From Gelidibacter japonicus (GTDB taxonomy: Bacteria; Bacteroidota; Bacteroidia; Flavobacteriales; Flavobacteriaceae): 64,000 bases of DNA. Positions 37,535 through 45,895 of the stretch are shown here, piece by piece. The stretch covers positions 62,001 to 126,000 of the forward strand of contig NZ_BJKB01000001.1 of the NCBI RefSeq assembly GCF_010725055.1, written 5' to 3'. The translations under genes were made by a program, and so were the position numbers. The notes under the pieces were generated by a model. The model saw nothing but the letters and a program-made list of their open reading frames with translations. It ran no database searches and was not told the origin of the DNA. Position 1 is the stretch's first letter. Each line of letters begins with the position of its first letter.

Positions 37535-37552
37535 TACCTGCTTTCGCAGGTA
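37535..37552 (+). repeat. Hairpin TACCTGC-TTTC-GCAGGTA
   Basis: A perfect 7-bp inverted repeat with a 4-base loop. It is closely similar to the ATTCCTGC-N4-GCAGGAAT hairpins of the fbaA-accD array, suggesting one family of intergenic palindromes. No T-run follows. Confidence 0.7.
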
Positions 37553-37581
37553 GTAAGCTGTTCGTTTTTTGATTGATGAAA

Positions 37582-37616
37582 GAACCCTCGGCTGATTACC
37601 GGGGGTTCATTTTTTT
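37582..37616 (+). terminator. Terminator downstream of rpoD
   Basis: A 10-bp stem (37582-37591 with 37599-37608, one G-T pair) is followed by A and eight T. It lies about 187 bases after the rpoD stop, so the message would have a long 3' untranslated region. Confidence 0.85.
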
Positions 37617-37775
37617 TAGCCCACTTATAAACCTCTTCTTGAGAAGAAAAAGACTAACAGGTCTACTTATTATTCTGTATTGAGAAACACTTCAGATGAG
37701 TGCTCTATCTACATTTAAAAGTTTCCCACAGATTCCGCAGATTTTCGCAGATAACGAGCCGGAGGTGGGGTTAAC

Positions 37776-38398
37776 GATTGATGATTGATGATTGATGATT
37801 GATGATTGATGATTGATGACTGATGATTGAAGATTGATGATTGATGATTGATGACTGATGATTGATGATTGAAGATTGAAGATTGATGATTGATGACTGA
37901 TGATTGATGATTGAAGATTGATGATTGATGACTGATGATTGAAGATTGATGATTGATGATTGATGATTGATGACTGATGATTGATGATTGAAGATTGATG
38001 ATTGATGACTGATGATTGATGATTGAAGATTGAAGATTGATGATTGATGACTGATGATTGATGATTGAAGATTGATGATTGATGACTGATGATTGATGAT
38101 TGAAGATTGAAGATTGATGATTGATGACTGATGATTGATGATTGAAGATTGATGATTGATGACTGATGATTGATGATTGAAGATTGAAGATTGATGATTG
38201 ATGACTGATGATTGATGATTGAAGATTGATGATTGATGACTGATGATTGATGATTGATGATTGATGATTGATGATTGAAGATTGAAGATTGATGATTGAT
38301 GATTGATGACTGATGATTGAAGATTGATGATTGATGATTGATGATTGATGATTGTTGATTGTTGATTGTTGATTGAAGGTTGATGATTGAAGATGGAA
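37776..38398 (+). repeat. Giant heptanucleotide array, GATTGAT type, with 77-bp higher-order period
   Basis: At least 88 consecutive 7-bp units (GATTGAT with variants GACTGAT, GATTGAA, GATTGTT, GGTTGAT) run in unbroken register; for example 38343 is exactly 81 units from 37776. GACTGAT units start at 37818, 37853, 37895, 37930, 37972, 38007, 38049, 38084, 38126, 38161, 38203 and 38238, alternating 35 and 42 bases, which gives a 77-bp (11-unit) higher-order repeat. The minus strand is open in all three frames through the array because 7 is not a multiple of 3. That open frame is a by-product, not a gene. Confidence 0.97.
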
Positions 38399-38440
38399 AA
38401 ATGTGAAACAAAAGAAATAAATTGTCAGAAAACTGAGACC

Positions 38441-38468
38441 GCCAACTGCAGACTGCAGAATGCCGGCT
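38441..38468 (+). repeat. Heptanucleotide tract, GC(C/A)(A/G)ACT type
   Basis: Four steps: GCCAACT, GCAGACT, GCAGAAT, GCCGGCT. Confidence 0.6.
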
Positions 38469-38590
38469 TTTTATCCCTGACCCGTCCTCAAATAACTATA
38501 CCGGTTAAAGAATAAATCCTGATACAGTTATACAAAACATTTTGGCAAACCTTATATTTTGCATAAATAGGCAATGTTATTTAGAACAAA

Positions 38591-38663
38591 GAAACCTGAA
38601 ACTCGAAACTTGAAACAAAATTTGAAGAACCAACTGTCAACCGCAGACTGCCAACTGCCAACT
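38591..38663 (+). repeat. Two heptanucleotide tracts before rpe
   Basis: GAAACCT, GAAACTC, GAAACTT, GAAACAA occupy 38591-38618. CAACTGT, CAACCGC, AGACTGC, CAACTGC and a last CAACT occupy 38631-38663, ending 10 bases before the rpe -7 box. The two tracts are not in the same register. Confidence 0.75.
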
Positions 38664-38672
38664 TTTTTTCTC

Positions 38673-38681
38673 TATCTTTGC
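38673..38681 (+). promoter_or_regulatory. -7 box (TATCTTTGC) for rpe
   Basis: Exact TAnnTTTGY match 22 bases before the rpe ATG. Confidence 0.55.
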
Positions 38682-38703
38682 AAAAACTTTACAACAACTC
38701 TTT

Positions 38704-39366
38704 ATGTCTTCAAAACTCATTGCCCCTTCAATTTTAGCAGCCGATTTTGCCAACCTCCAACGTGACATCGAAATGGTCAACCACAGTGATGCGGATTGGT
38801 TCCATATTGACGTCATGGATGGCCATTTTGTACCTAACATCTCTTACGGAATGCCAGTCATTTCCGCCATTAAAAAACATGCCACAAAACCATTGGATGT
38901 GCATTTAATGATTGAGAAACCAGAGCGCTATATTGAAGAATTCGCGAAAGTTGGAGCAGACATTATCACGGTGCATTACGAATCTACCGTTCACTTGCAT
39001 AGAACCTTAAGGCAAATCAAAGATGCCGGCTGTAAAGCAGGTGTAGTATTGAATATAACAACACCTCTTGTAGTTTTGGAAGATATCCTTCCAGAATGCT
39101 ATATGGTCTTGTTAATGTCCATTAATCCTGGTTTTGGTGGTCAGAAATTTGAAGAAGTCACTTATAAACGCATTAAGAATCTGCGTCAGATGATTGATGC
39201 CCAAGGTTTGGACACGCGTATTGAAGTTGATGGTGGCGTCACTGATAAAAATATTCAAAAATTAGTTGAAGCAGGTGCCGATACTTTTGTGGCTGGTAGC
39301 CACGTCTTTGGAAGCGCTAATCCAACGGCAACTATAAAAGCCTTGAGAGACTTGGCCAATTCATAA
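38704..39366 (+). CDS. rpe: Ribulose-phosphate 3-epimerase
   Basis: Interconverts ribulose-5-phosphate and xylulose-5-phosphate in the pentose phosphate pathway. The TIM-barrel protein has 220 residues with the metal/catalytic motifs IAPSILAADFANL, FHIDVMDGHFVPNIS, DVHLMIEKPE, ITVHYEST, MSINPGFGGQKF and EVDGGVTDKN. Its own promoter is immediately upstream. Confidence 0.97.
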   Translation: MSSKLIAPSILAADFANLQRDIEMVNHSDADWFHIDVMDGHFVPNISYGMPVISAIKKHATKPLDVHLMIEKPERYIEEFAKVGADIITVHYESTVHLHRTLRQIKDAGCKAGVVLNITTPLVVLEDILPECYMVLLMSINPGFGGQKFEEVTYKRIKNLRQMIDAQGLDTRIEVDGGVTDKNIQKLVEAGADTFVAGSHVFGSANPTATIKALRDLANS

Positions 39367-40105
39367 AGATTAACGACTTGCCCGAACGTACCGTTTCCTT
39401 TATGATGGAATTCGCATAATCCGTCGGTACGGGCGGGCTGACGATTAGTGAAGTGTGAGTTCAGTTCTGCCTGTGCAAGGATACCATGAAATTGACGTTA
39501 CAGCGCCTGTCCATCCTAAACAAAGCTTTGTCGGAAAACTTTTGTAGAGGCGGGCAACTCCTGTGAAGGCAGGAAATTGAAATTGAAGTTGAAACAAAAC
39601 ACTTGAAATTACAAACTCCATTTAATGGATAGACTGGTTTTTCCGCCCTAGTTGGTGTTTATCACCGACAATTCTAAACCGCTCAATACTACTATCAGCC
39701 TAGTTTTGAATCTATCATACATAGAGTCTTTAGTCCCGTATTTTGGCCATTAGGTTACTTTTAATCAAACGATTATTTTCGTTGGAAACATTATAGTTCA
39801 TTCCAATGAAGCTATTTCACAACCCATTAATTAAATTTAACACTTGTGGCTTTAAGGTGCCTTTATCCTGCCTTTATCCTGCCTCTATCCTAACAGCACA
39901 TACGGACTAAATTTTTCATACATTCCGGTACAATTTCTACCAAAATATCCAAATCCAACAACCTAATACCAATTTCGCATGAACTAGTGGTAAGAAGACT
40001 TTTTCTGAAACCAAATACTTAATATCTCTTTTCATAAAATGAATCATAACTAAATAAGGGCATTACGCCTGTCTACTGCCCTCTACGCACTTCCCTCTAT
40101 CCTCT
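39367..40105 (+). other. Gene-free region between rpe and the CBS gene
   Basis: There is no credible ORF in 739 bases. Features seen: TTGAAA/TTGAAG 6-bp steps near 39571-39593 (reverse complement of the TTCAAC/TTCAAT tract near 20040), GC-richer words with GGCGGGC and CAGGCAG-like parts, and an 11-bp triplet at 39859. Confidence 0.5.
39859..39891 (+). repeat. Three tandem 11-bp repeats
   Basis: GCCTTTATCCT twice, then GCCTCTATCCT. Confidence 0.85.
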
Positions 40106-40522
40106 TTAAAGCCGCATAATCAAAAAATTAATCAGATCGGTAGTCGTCACAATCCCCACGAGCACGTCATCATCAACAACCGGTAAGGCGTGAAACTCTT
40201 TTTTGGCTAAAATCTCGGCAACCTCTTTAATGTTCGCTGTAGAAGGCACACTGACCACATTTTTGGCCATCACCTGCTCTATGGTAAACATATTGTAGAC
40301 CAAACTTTCAATCTCACCATCATCATCTACGGCATCCACAAAACTAATTCGCAATAAATCGGTGTAGCTCAACATACCTATTATGGATTCACCTTCTACC
40401 ACAGGGATATGTCTGATTTTGTGCCGTTTAAACAAACGTTCTGCCGTTTCAAGTTCATCGTCCTTTTTAAGCGTAATGATCTTGGTGGACATTATTGAAG
40501 AAATCAATGGTATATTTTTCAT
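40106..40522 (-). CDS. Tandem CBS-domain protein
   Basis: A 138-residue soluble protein made of two CBS motifs (IMSTKIITLKKDDELETAERLF...HIPVVEGESIIGMLSYTDLL and VMAKNVVSVPSTANIKEVAEIL...ALPVVDDDVLVGIVTTTDLI). Such pairs bind adenine nucleotides and usually act as energy or ligand sensors. There is no catalytic or membrane domain, so its partner is unknown. It stands at the left border of the polysaccharide locus, 98 bases from the end of wzc. The region between has no terminator hairpin that I could recognise. Confidence 0.9.
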   Translation of the reverse strand: MKNIPLISSIMSTKIITLKKDDELETAERLFKRHKIRHIPVVEGESIIGMLSYTDLLRISFVDAVDDDGEIESLVYNMFTIEQVMAKNVVSVPSTANIKEVAEILAKKEFHALPVVDDDVLVGIVTTTDLINFLIMRL

Positions 40523-40620
40523 GGTTCTTGTGTTTTATAAATCACTAATAAAGATAGCCTATAAAACCTGTAACAAGTATGATAAAAATCAGGTTTGCCT
40601 ATAAACTGAAACCGATGCTC

Positions 40621-42960
40621 CTATTCATGGCTACCATAACCATAATTGTAACCATAATTGTAACTATACCCATAAGATCTACTTTCACCGACACCATTAA
40701 TCACGTAGGCCATATTTTTTAATCGCCCCGTTTCAGCTAAATTTTTAGAAAAATCAAGAAGATTTTTTTCAGTAACTCCTGCACGTACCATATACAAAGT
40801 AACATCGGCGAGCTCTGAAATTAGCAAAGTATCCGTTACCAAGATTGTCGGGGCAGTATCTACAACAATATAATCATAGATTTCTTTGGCATCATTCAAC
40901 AGTTGTTCAAAACGACCGTTGGTCAACAAATGAGCCGGATTCGGAGGAATGGTTCCAGAAAGTAAAGTATCATGATCTGGATGCTTCGGAAAACCTTTAA
41001 TCAAAGCACTTCGCCAATCAAAAGAATCATCATATAAATAATTGGATAATCCTAGCTCATTCTTATCCATTTGTGGTATTGTATAATGATGGATTTGCGG
41101 ATTCCGCAAATCGGCACCAATCAGCAAAACCTTTTTATTTAAGCTCGTAAGGGCCAATGAAAGATTAATTCCAGCATAAGTCTTACCCTCACCCTTTATT
41201 GTAGACGTTATATAAATAACTTTCCCTTCTTCCGAAACACGAGGTAAAACATAATTAACATTTGAACTCAGTATTCTAAACGCTTCCGCTTGGGTTGTAC
41301 GGTCTGTAGGATCAGCAAATACTAAATTCTCATCTTTTATCTTCGGAAGCTCCGCCAAGACAGGGATTTTAGGAACCCTTAATTCGACATCCTTTTTTCC
41401 TTGGACTTTTGTATCCAACAAAATACTAACGTAAATAACCCCAAAAGGTACAAGTAAACCGATTGCAAATGCCAAGAGGTATACGTTTTTTCTGTTTGGT
41501 GATATTGGTGCACCGCCAGAGATAGCATATTCTACAACTTTTATCGAAGGTTCTGTAATTGCTAAATTAATCCCCGCTTCCTCTCTTTTTTGAAGCAAAA
41601 ACAAGTATAAAGTTTCCTTAATAGCCTGCTGTCGTTCAATAGAACGCATGATTTTCTCTTTTGCCGGAATGGCGGAAACTTGAGAGGAAAATTTAGCATT
41701 TCTTTTGATTAGTTGATTTTTAGTAGCTTCCAATTGTGATTTGTAAGCCGATATGGAGTTACTGATGTTAATTGCCAACTCTTTCAGCTTTTCATTCAAT
41801 GATAACACCATTGGATTATTTTTCCCACCGCTGGTCAAGTAATTATCACGTTCGAAAATCAGCGAATTATATGTGTTGATAAGCTCATTCGTATTAACAC
41901 TCGAAATCCCAATATTGGCCGGCAACAATTGATAGTCATTATTTCGCACGTCCAAAGATTCAGCTAACATGTTTGAGAGCAAAATTTGACTTTCAATCTC
42001 AAACACTTCATTCTCTGCCTCTGTACGTTGAGAAATTCCCAAAGCTGCATCAGACTCAACATTAAAAAAATTGTTGTTCTGTTTATAATCTCGTTTATTT
42101 CCCTCAATGGAATCCAATTCACCGGCCAAAAGCTCGAAGCGTTCTTCAATAAACGCAATGGTCCTCTTAGATACCTCTTGACGGTCCACGATTCCGTCCA
42201 TATTGAATACCGAAATCACCTCATTAAGGATTCGCTCTGATTTCTGCTTGCTTTCACCACTCAGACTGAGCTGTAAGAGATCACTATCTCTTCCCATTAC
42301 AGAAACCCCCAAACTACCTTTTAAGCTTTTTGCTGCTGCCGTAATGGGTGAAAGCTTAAAAATATAGGTTTTTCCTTTATTTTCTTTAATACTCTTTAAA
42401 CTTCCCGCTTCCAATTCAAAAGGCAGATCATGACTCACATTAAAAGAACTATAATTCGGAAATATTATGGGCTTCTCTGAATTCCCTCGATATACTTCAA
42501 ATCCCTTTTCCTTAATCAATATCTTAAAGGATTGGTGAGATTTAATACTATCGTTGGGGATTGTTTTAGTCAGGCTAAAAGGAAATCCCGCTATTTCGGA
42601 AGTTCTTACATTCCCTTCTTCATAGAAAGCCATGGTCAAATCGAGGTTTCTAACTACTAGCTCACTAATGCGTAAGGATTTTATGACTTCCATCTCATTT
42701 TCCAAATTAATGGTAGAGCGATTAAAAATAAAGGCAGAAGAAGGCATCTCTATCCCTTTGCTTTTATTTAAAATTTGAATTTTGGAAGTGGTTCTATAAA
42801 CGTTTGGGGTATATCTTAAATAGATAAAGGCAACGCTAATAGAAATGAGGGCAATAATTACAAACCAAAACCAATAACGTAAATATTTTTTAACCTCGTT
42901 CTTTATAAGTTCACCTTGATCAGTTTTTCCAGTAAGGGTATTCACTCTTTCTTGATTCAT
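40621..42960 (-). CDS. wzc: Polysaccharide co-polymerase with tyrosine autokinase domain (Wzc-like)
   Basis: This inner-membrane protein of 779 residues controls chain length and export of exopolysaccharide. Two transmembrane helices (about 30-48 and 505-525) bracket a periplasmic Wzz-like, coiled-coil-rich domain. The cytoplasmic BY-kinase carries Walker A KGEGKT (589-594), Walker A' LLIGADLRNP (about 613-622) and Walker B YIVVDTAP (about 703-710 by my count, within a few residues). The C-terminus is a tyrosine cluster (SYGYSYNYGYNYGYG), the autophosphorylation tail. The Wza gene is 2 bases upstream. No low-molecular-weight tyrosine phosphatase (Wzb) gene is visible in the window. Confidence 0.92.
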   Translation of the reverse strand: MNQERVNTLTGKTDQGELIKNEVKKYLRYWFWFVIIALISISVAFIYLRYTPNVYRTTSKIQILNKSKGIEMPSSAFIFNRSTINLENEMEVIKSLRISELVVRNLDLTMAFYEEGNVRTSEIAGFPFSLTKTIPNDSIKSHQSFKILIKEKGFEVYRGNSEKPIIFPNYSSFNVSHDLPFELEAGSLKSIKENKGKTYIFKLSPITAAAKSLKGSLGVSVMGRDSDLLQLSLSGESKQKSERILNEVISVFNMDGIVDRQEVSKRTIAFIEERFELLAGELDSIEGNKRDYKQNNNFFNVESDAALGISQRTEAENEVFEIESQILLSNMLAESLDVRNNDYQLLPANIGISSVNTNELINTYNSLIFERDNYLTSGGKNNPMVLSLNEKLKELAINISNSISAYKSQLEATKNQLIKRNAKFSSQVSAIPAKEKIMRSIERQQAIKETLYLFLLQKREEAGINLAITEPSIKVVEYAISGGAPISPNRKNVYLLAFAIGLLVPFGVIYVSILLDTKVQGKKDVELRVPKIPVLAELPKIKDENLVFADPTDRTTQAEAFRILSSNVNYVLPRVSEEGKVIYITSTIKGEGKTYAGINLSLALTSLNKKVLLIGADLRNPQIHHYTIPQMDKNELGLSNYLYDDSFDWRSALIKGFPKHPDHDTLLSGTIPPNPAHLLTNGRFEQLLNDAKEIYDYIVVDTAPTILVTDTLLISELADVTLYMVRAGVTEKNLLDFSKNLAETGRLKNMAYVINGVGESRSYGYSYNYGYNYGYGSHE

Positions 42961-42962
42961 TA

Positions 42963-43721
42963 TTATTTTGTTATTAAAATCACCGTACTCAATACTATAG
43001 AAAACACTGAAATAAAAGTTCCCACGTTACCTACAAAACCAGAGCTTTTAACTTTAGGGGCATTAGGATTTACCATTATCACATCATTGGGGTTAATATA
43101 GTAATAAGGACTCTTTAAAAGCGCTGCAGAAGTTAAATTCAGATGTGTGGTTTTAAAGACGCCATCTGTTTCTCTAATTAATAGCACATCCTCACGCTTT
43201 CCATTAATAGTCAAATCACCGGCATATCCCAAAGCCTGCAATAAGGTGACACTTTCCTCCGTAAAATTATAAGTTCCTGGAGTTCTAACTTCACCTAAAA
43301 CAGTAACTTTTGCATTAAGAAGCCTCACATTGACCGTTGGATTTTTTAGATGGCCACCATCCTCCAATAGTTTCGTCAATTCTTCCTGTAGCTGCGTCGT
43401 GGTTTTACCTTTTGTAGAGATAATACCTAATTGTGGAAAATTTATGGTGTTACTTTCAGAAACCAAATAACCTTCAAGCCTCATTAAATCAATGCTAGAT
43501 TGACTAATTCCTGGAGATACTTTGTTATATGGAATCGCTGCTTCCGGAACGAGAGCTCCTACCGTAATTTTCAAGATATCATTTGGCTGAAGAGTTGGTT
43601 TGCTATAATTGATTTCAGTATTGTCAAACTCCTTAGAATCCTGAAAATAAAGGATTTCCTTTTTCGTGGCACATGAATTCAAAAAAAAGAGGGCTATTAA
43701 TCCCAATAGAATGTATTTCAT
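42963..43721 (-). CDS. wza: Polysaccharide export outer-membrane lipoprotein (Wza-like)
   Basis: It forms or contributes to the outer-membrane channel for polysaccharide. With the start at 43721 (252 residues) the lipoprotein signal is MKYILLGLIALFFLNSC, Cys17. A start at 43748 would add nine residues but lies only 22 bases from the -7 box. A Poly_export domain (LQPNDILKITVG...) and an SLBB-like segment (VTVLGEVRTPGTYNFTEE) follow, then a C-terminal hydrophobic helix (GTFISVFSIVLSTVILITK), the amphipathic or membrane-spanning helix of Wza-type proteins. It is translated with wzc. Confidence 0.9.
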   Translation of the reverse strand: MKYILLGLIALFFLNSCATKKEILYFQDSKEFDNTEINYSKPTLQPNDILKITVGALVPEAAIPYNKVSPGISQSSIDLMRLEGYLVSESNTINFPQLGIISTKGKTTTQLQEELTKLLEDGGHLKNPTVNVRLLNAKVTVLGEVRTPGTYNFTEESVTLLQALGYAGDLTINGKREDVLLIRETDGVFKTTHLNLTSAALLKSPYYYINPNDVIMVNPNAPKVKSSGFVGNVGTFISVFSIVLSTVILITK

Positions 43722-43769
43722 TAAAATTATTTTGAAATGTTTGAACATAAGATTTTATACAAGTGATCT

Positions 43770-43778
43770 GCAAAAGTA
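43770..43778 (-). promoter_or_regulatory. -7 box (TACTTTTGC) for wza-wzc
   Basis: Exact TAnnTTTGY match on the minus strand in the 56-to-83-base gap after the WecA-like gene, suggesting wza-wzc can be transcribed separately from the rest of the locus. Confidence 0.45.
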
Positions 43779-43804
43779 AGGTGTTTTTTATAAAATGTAC
43801 TCAA

Positions 43805-44929
43805 TCAGTGCGTCTCTTTCGCCAATTCAGATTTAGATTTTGAATTTAAAGCCCAATGGTATAAAAAAATCAAAGAATACAAAATAGTTCCAATTAAAAG
43901 CAAGAGAACCAACTGAAGATGGATTTCAAATTCCTTAAAAAGAACCGCCAAAACAAATAAAACCACATTGATGATCACAATACACATTGTAGTTTGAGCA
44001 TGTGAATATCCCATCTTTAGAAAGCCATGGTGCAAATGGTTTTGATCGGCATGAAACGGACTTTTTTTATGAAGTATTAGGCGAATAAAAAAAACGCGGA
44101 ACGTATCTAAAAGTGGAAAAAACATTATCGCCAAAGCTAATACAGGAGCAGAATTAAAAAAAATAGACCCACGGTACAACTGAGCTTCACCAATAAATCG
44201 GACTACGAAAAAGGAGAGCAAGAACCCAATCACCATGGAGCCTGTATCGCCCATAAAGATTTTTCTTTTCTTAGCAAAATTTAATCTCAGGAAAGGTATT
44301 AAAGAGCCTATGGTTGCTACTGCAATAGTAGCCATACTTATATCCTGAGTTTTCAAAAACACATAAGCAAAAGCAGCACAGGCAAATAGAGCCAAACTTC
44401 CAGCCAGCCCGTCAACCCCATCGATAAGATTATAAGCATTAATAATCAGTATATACACAAACAATGTAAAAGCTACGGACAACCAATAGGGCAATACTGT
44501 AATCCCAAAAATTCCAGAAAACCCAATGATACGAGTATCGGTAAAAATTATCAACACCAAAGCGGCCATAAGTTGTCCCAAAAATTTTTTTCTAGGTGAT
44601 AGCACCAGTAAGTCATCTTTGAGGCCTAAAAAGAACAAGATGGTCATCCCGCCCAAAAGCAGCAATAACACCTTAGTATTCAATAGTCCACCAAGCGTCG
44701 TAATGACCACGACCAAGCTCACAAAAATTGCAATACCACCTAGTGTAGGTGTCCTTTTTGAGTGAACACTTCGTGAACCAGGCTCGTCCATGAGTTGTTT
44801 CTTTACAGCAATCATAAAGATGGCCGGAAAGGTGTTAAAAGATACAAAAAGTGCAATGAGGAATGCCAGAAACAACCAAATGACCACATGATCGAGTGGA
44901 TCAAAATAGGAAAGCAATTCTTGAATCAT
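43805..44929 (-). CDS. Undecaprenyl-phosphate sugar-1-phosphate transferase (WecA/MraY family)
   Basis: This polytopic membrane enzyme (374 residues, about 10-11 helices) loads the first sugar phosphate onto undecaprenyl phosphate, so it is the likely initiating transferase of the repeat unit. Diagnostic motifs: the Asp pair FLGLKDDLLVLSPRKKFLGQ, NAYNLIDGVDGLAGS, MGDTGSMVIG and the His-rich loop HADQNHLHHGFLKMGYSH, which is WecA-like rather than MraY-like. The likely donor is UDP-GlcNAc or a related UDP-HexNAc. It has its own upstream promoter box. Confidence 0.9.
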   Translation of the reverse strand: MIQELLSYFDPLDHVVIWLFLAFLIALFVSFNTFPAIFMIAVKKQLMDEPGSRSVHSKRTPTLGGIAIFVSLVVVITTLGGLLNTKVLLLLLGGMTILFFLGLKDDLLVLSPRKKFLGQLMAALVLIIFTDTRIIGFSGIFGITVLPYWLSVAFTLFVYILIINAYNLIDGVDGLAGSLALFACAAFAYVFLKTQDISMATIAVATIGSLIPFLRLNFAKKRKIFMGDTGSMVIGFLLSFFVVRFIGEAQLYRGSIFFNSAPVLALAIMFFPLLDTFRVFFIRLILHKKSPFHADQNHLHHGFLKMGYSHAQTTMCIVIINVVLFVLAVLFKEFEIHLQLVLLLLIGTILYSLIFLYHWALNSKSKSELAKETH

Positions 44930-44976
44930 GATGTGATAGGTTTAAATTTCAATGCGCAAATCCTGGGGGAATTTTG

Positions 44977-44985
44977 ACAAAGATA
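44977..44985 (-). promoter_or_regulatory. -7 box (TATCTTTGT) for the WecA-like gene
   Basis: Exact TAnnTTTGY match on the minus strand, 48 bases before the start codon. Confidence 0.45.
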
Positions 44986-45116
44986 CGTGTAAAGTGTTAA
45001 TTTTCACAAGCTTTTGAATTATAAAATCATCCAATTTCGCACTAAAATTATATGGGTTCAAAAATAATGCTCTCAGTTATATTTGATTAGCTCAAAACAT
45101 TAAATCTTTTCACTAA

Positions 45117-45881
45117 TTATTCTGGATGTTTGAAAAGCCATTGCGGAATTTTGGAGAGATTTTTTGAAAGGATGACTTTTAACGGAAAGGGAATCTTGTT
45201 CATACTGGCGGCATTAAAGTCTTCCTTCGTTTTTTGAAAAAGGTTTTTAAGACTTCTATTGCTCGCCCCACCTACTCTCATTTTAGTAATGGTCAAGGGC
45301 AAATATTTAAACTGATGCTGTTCTTGTTTAAACACTCTTAGAATAAAATCATAATCGGCAGCAATTTTATAGTCCAAATTAAATTGTCCAAATTGCGAAT
45401 AGACCTCCTTTTTCAAGAACAAGGTAGGATGTGCCGGCATCCATCCGCGGGTCAATAATTTTGGATAGAAGGGCTGGCTTACCCAGTTGCGTACAATTTT
45501 GGAAGTATCGTCAAACTGCACATAATGCAAATTCCCATAGACACCATCAAGGGTTTCAGACTTAAAAGCTTCCGCAATTTGTGCAACCACTGTAGGGTCT
45601 GCAAGAAAGTCATCTGAATGCACAAACCCAATAACATCGCCCGAAGCCTTGGAAATCCCTTTGTTTAAAGCGTCGTAAATACCTTTATCTGGTTCAGAAA
45701 CAACGATAATATTAGTGTGTTTTTCTGCTTTTGAATTGATTAAATTGAGGGTATCGTCTTTAGAGTTACCGTCAATGATAATATATTCAATGTCCTTATA
45801 AGTTTGTTGCAACACGGAGTCCATACAGACCTCCAAGGTTTTGGCACTATTATATGTAGCGGTTATAACAGAAATCTTCAT
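45117..45881 (-). CDS. Family 2 glycosyltransferase (WcaE/WcaA-like)
   Basis: This soluble GT-A fold transferase of 254 residues transfers one sugar to the lipid-linked repeat unit. It shows the N-terminal ISVITATYNSAKTLEVCMDSVLQQTYKDIEYIIIDG signature (split here), NKGISKASGDVIGFVHSDDF with the metal-binding DD, and WMPAHPTLFLKKEVY in the acceptor half. It lies 14 bases downstream of the wcaF-like gene, as in colanic-acid-type clusters. The sugar is unknown. Confidence 0.88.
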   Translation of the reverse strand: MKISVITATYNSAKTLEVCMDSVLQQTYKDIEYIIIDGNSKDDTLNLINSKAEKHTNIIVVSEPDKGIYDALNKGISKASGDVIGFVHSDDFLADPTVVAQIAEAFKSETLDGVYGNLHYVQFDDTSKIVRNWVSQPFYPKLLTRGWMPAHPTLFLKKEVYSQFGQFNLDYKIAADYDFILRVFKQEQHQFKYLPLTITKMRVGGASNRSLKNLFQKTKEDFNAASMNKIPFPLKVILSKNLSKIPQWLFKHPE

Positions 45882-45895
45882 TTAGTATCGATGTT

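Larger units (their letters stand above)
37396..37775 (+). other. Region after rpoD with hairpins and short-word repeats
   Basis: There is no ORF. It contains an inverted word CTGCCGACAGGCAGGC near 37429-37440, a perfect small hairpin at 37535, a terminator at 37582, and the CGCAGATTTTCGCAGAT word at about 37734, also present after porT. Confidence 0.6.

Noticed and set aside
37692-38411. 239-residue minus-strand ORF of INHQSSI repeats
   Set aside because: It is a by-product of the GATTGAT array. A stop-free 7-bp word is open in all three frames, and the frame has no start context or non-repeat domain.
38574-38765. 63-residue ORF before rpe
   Set aside because: It consists of heptad tract plus an out-of-frame part of rpe and overlaps the rpe promoter.
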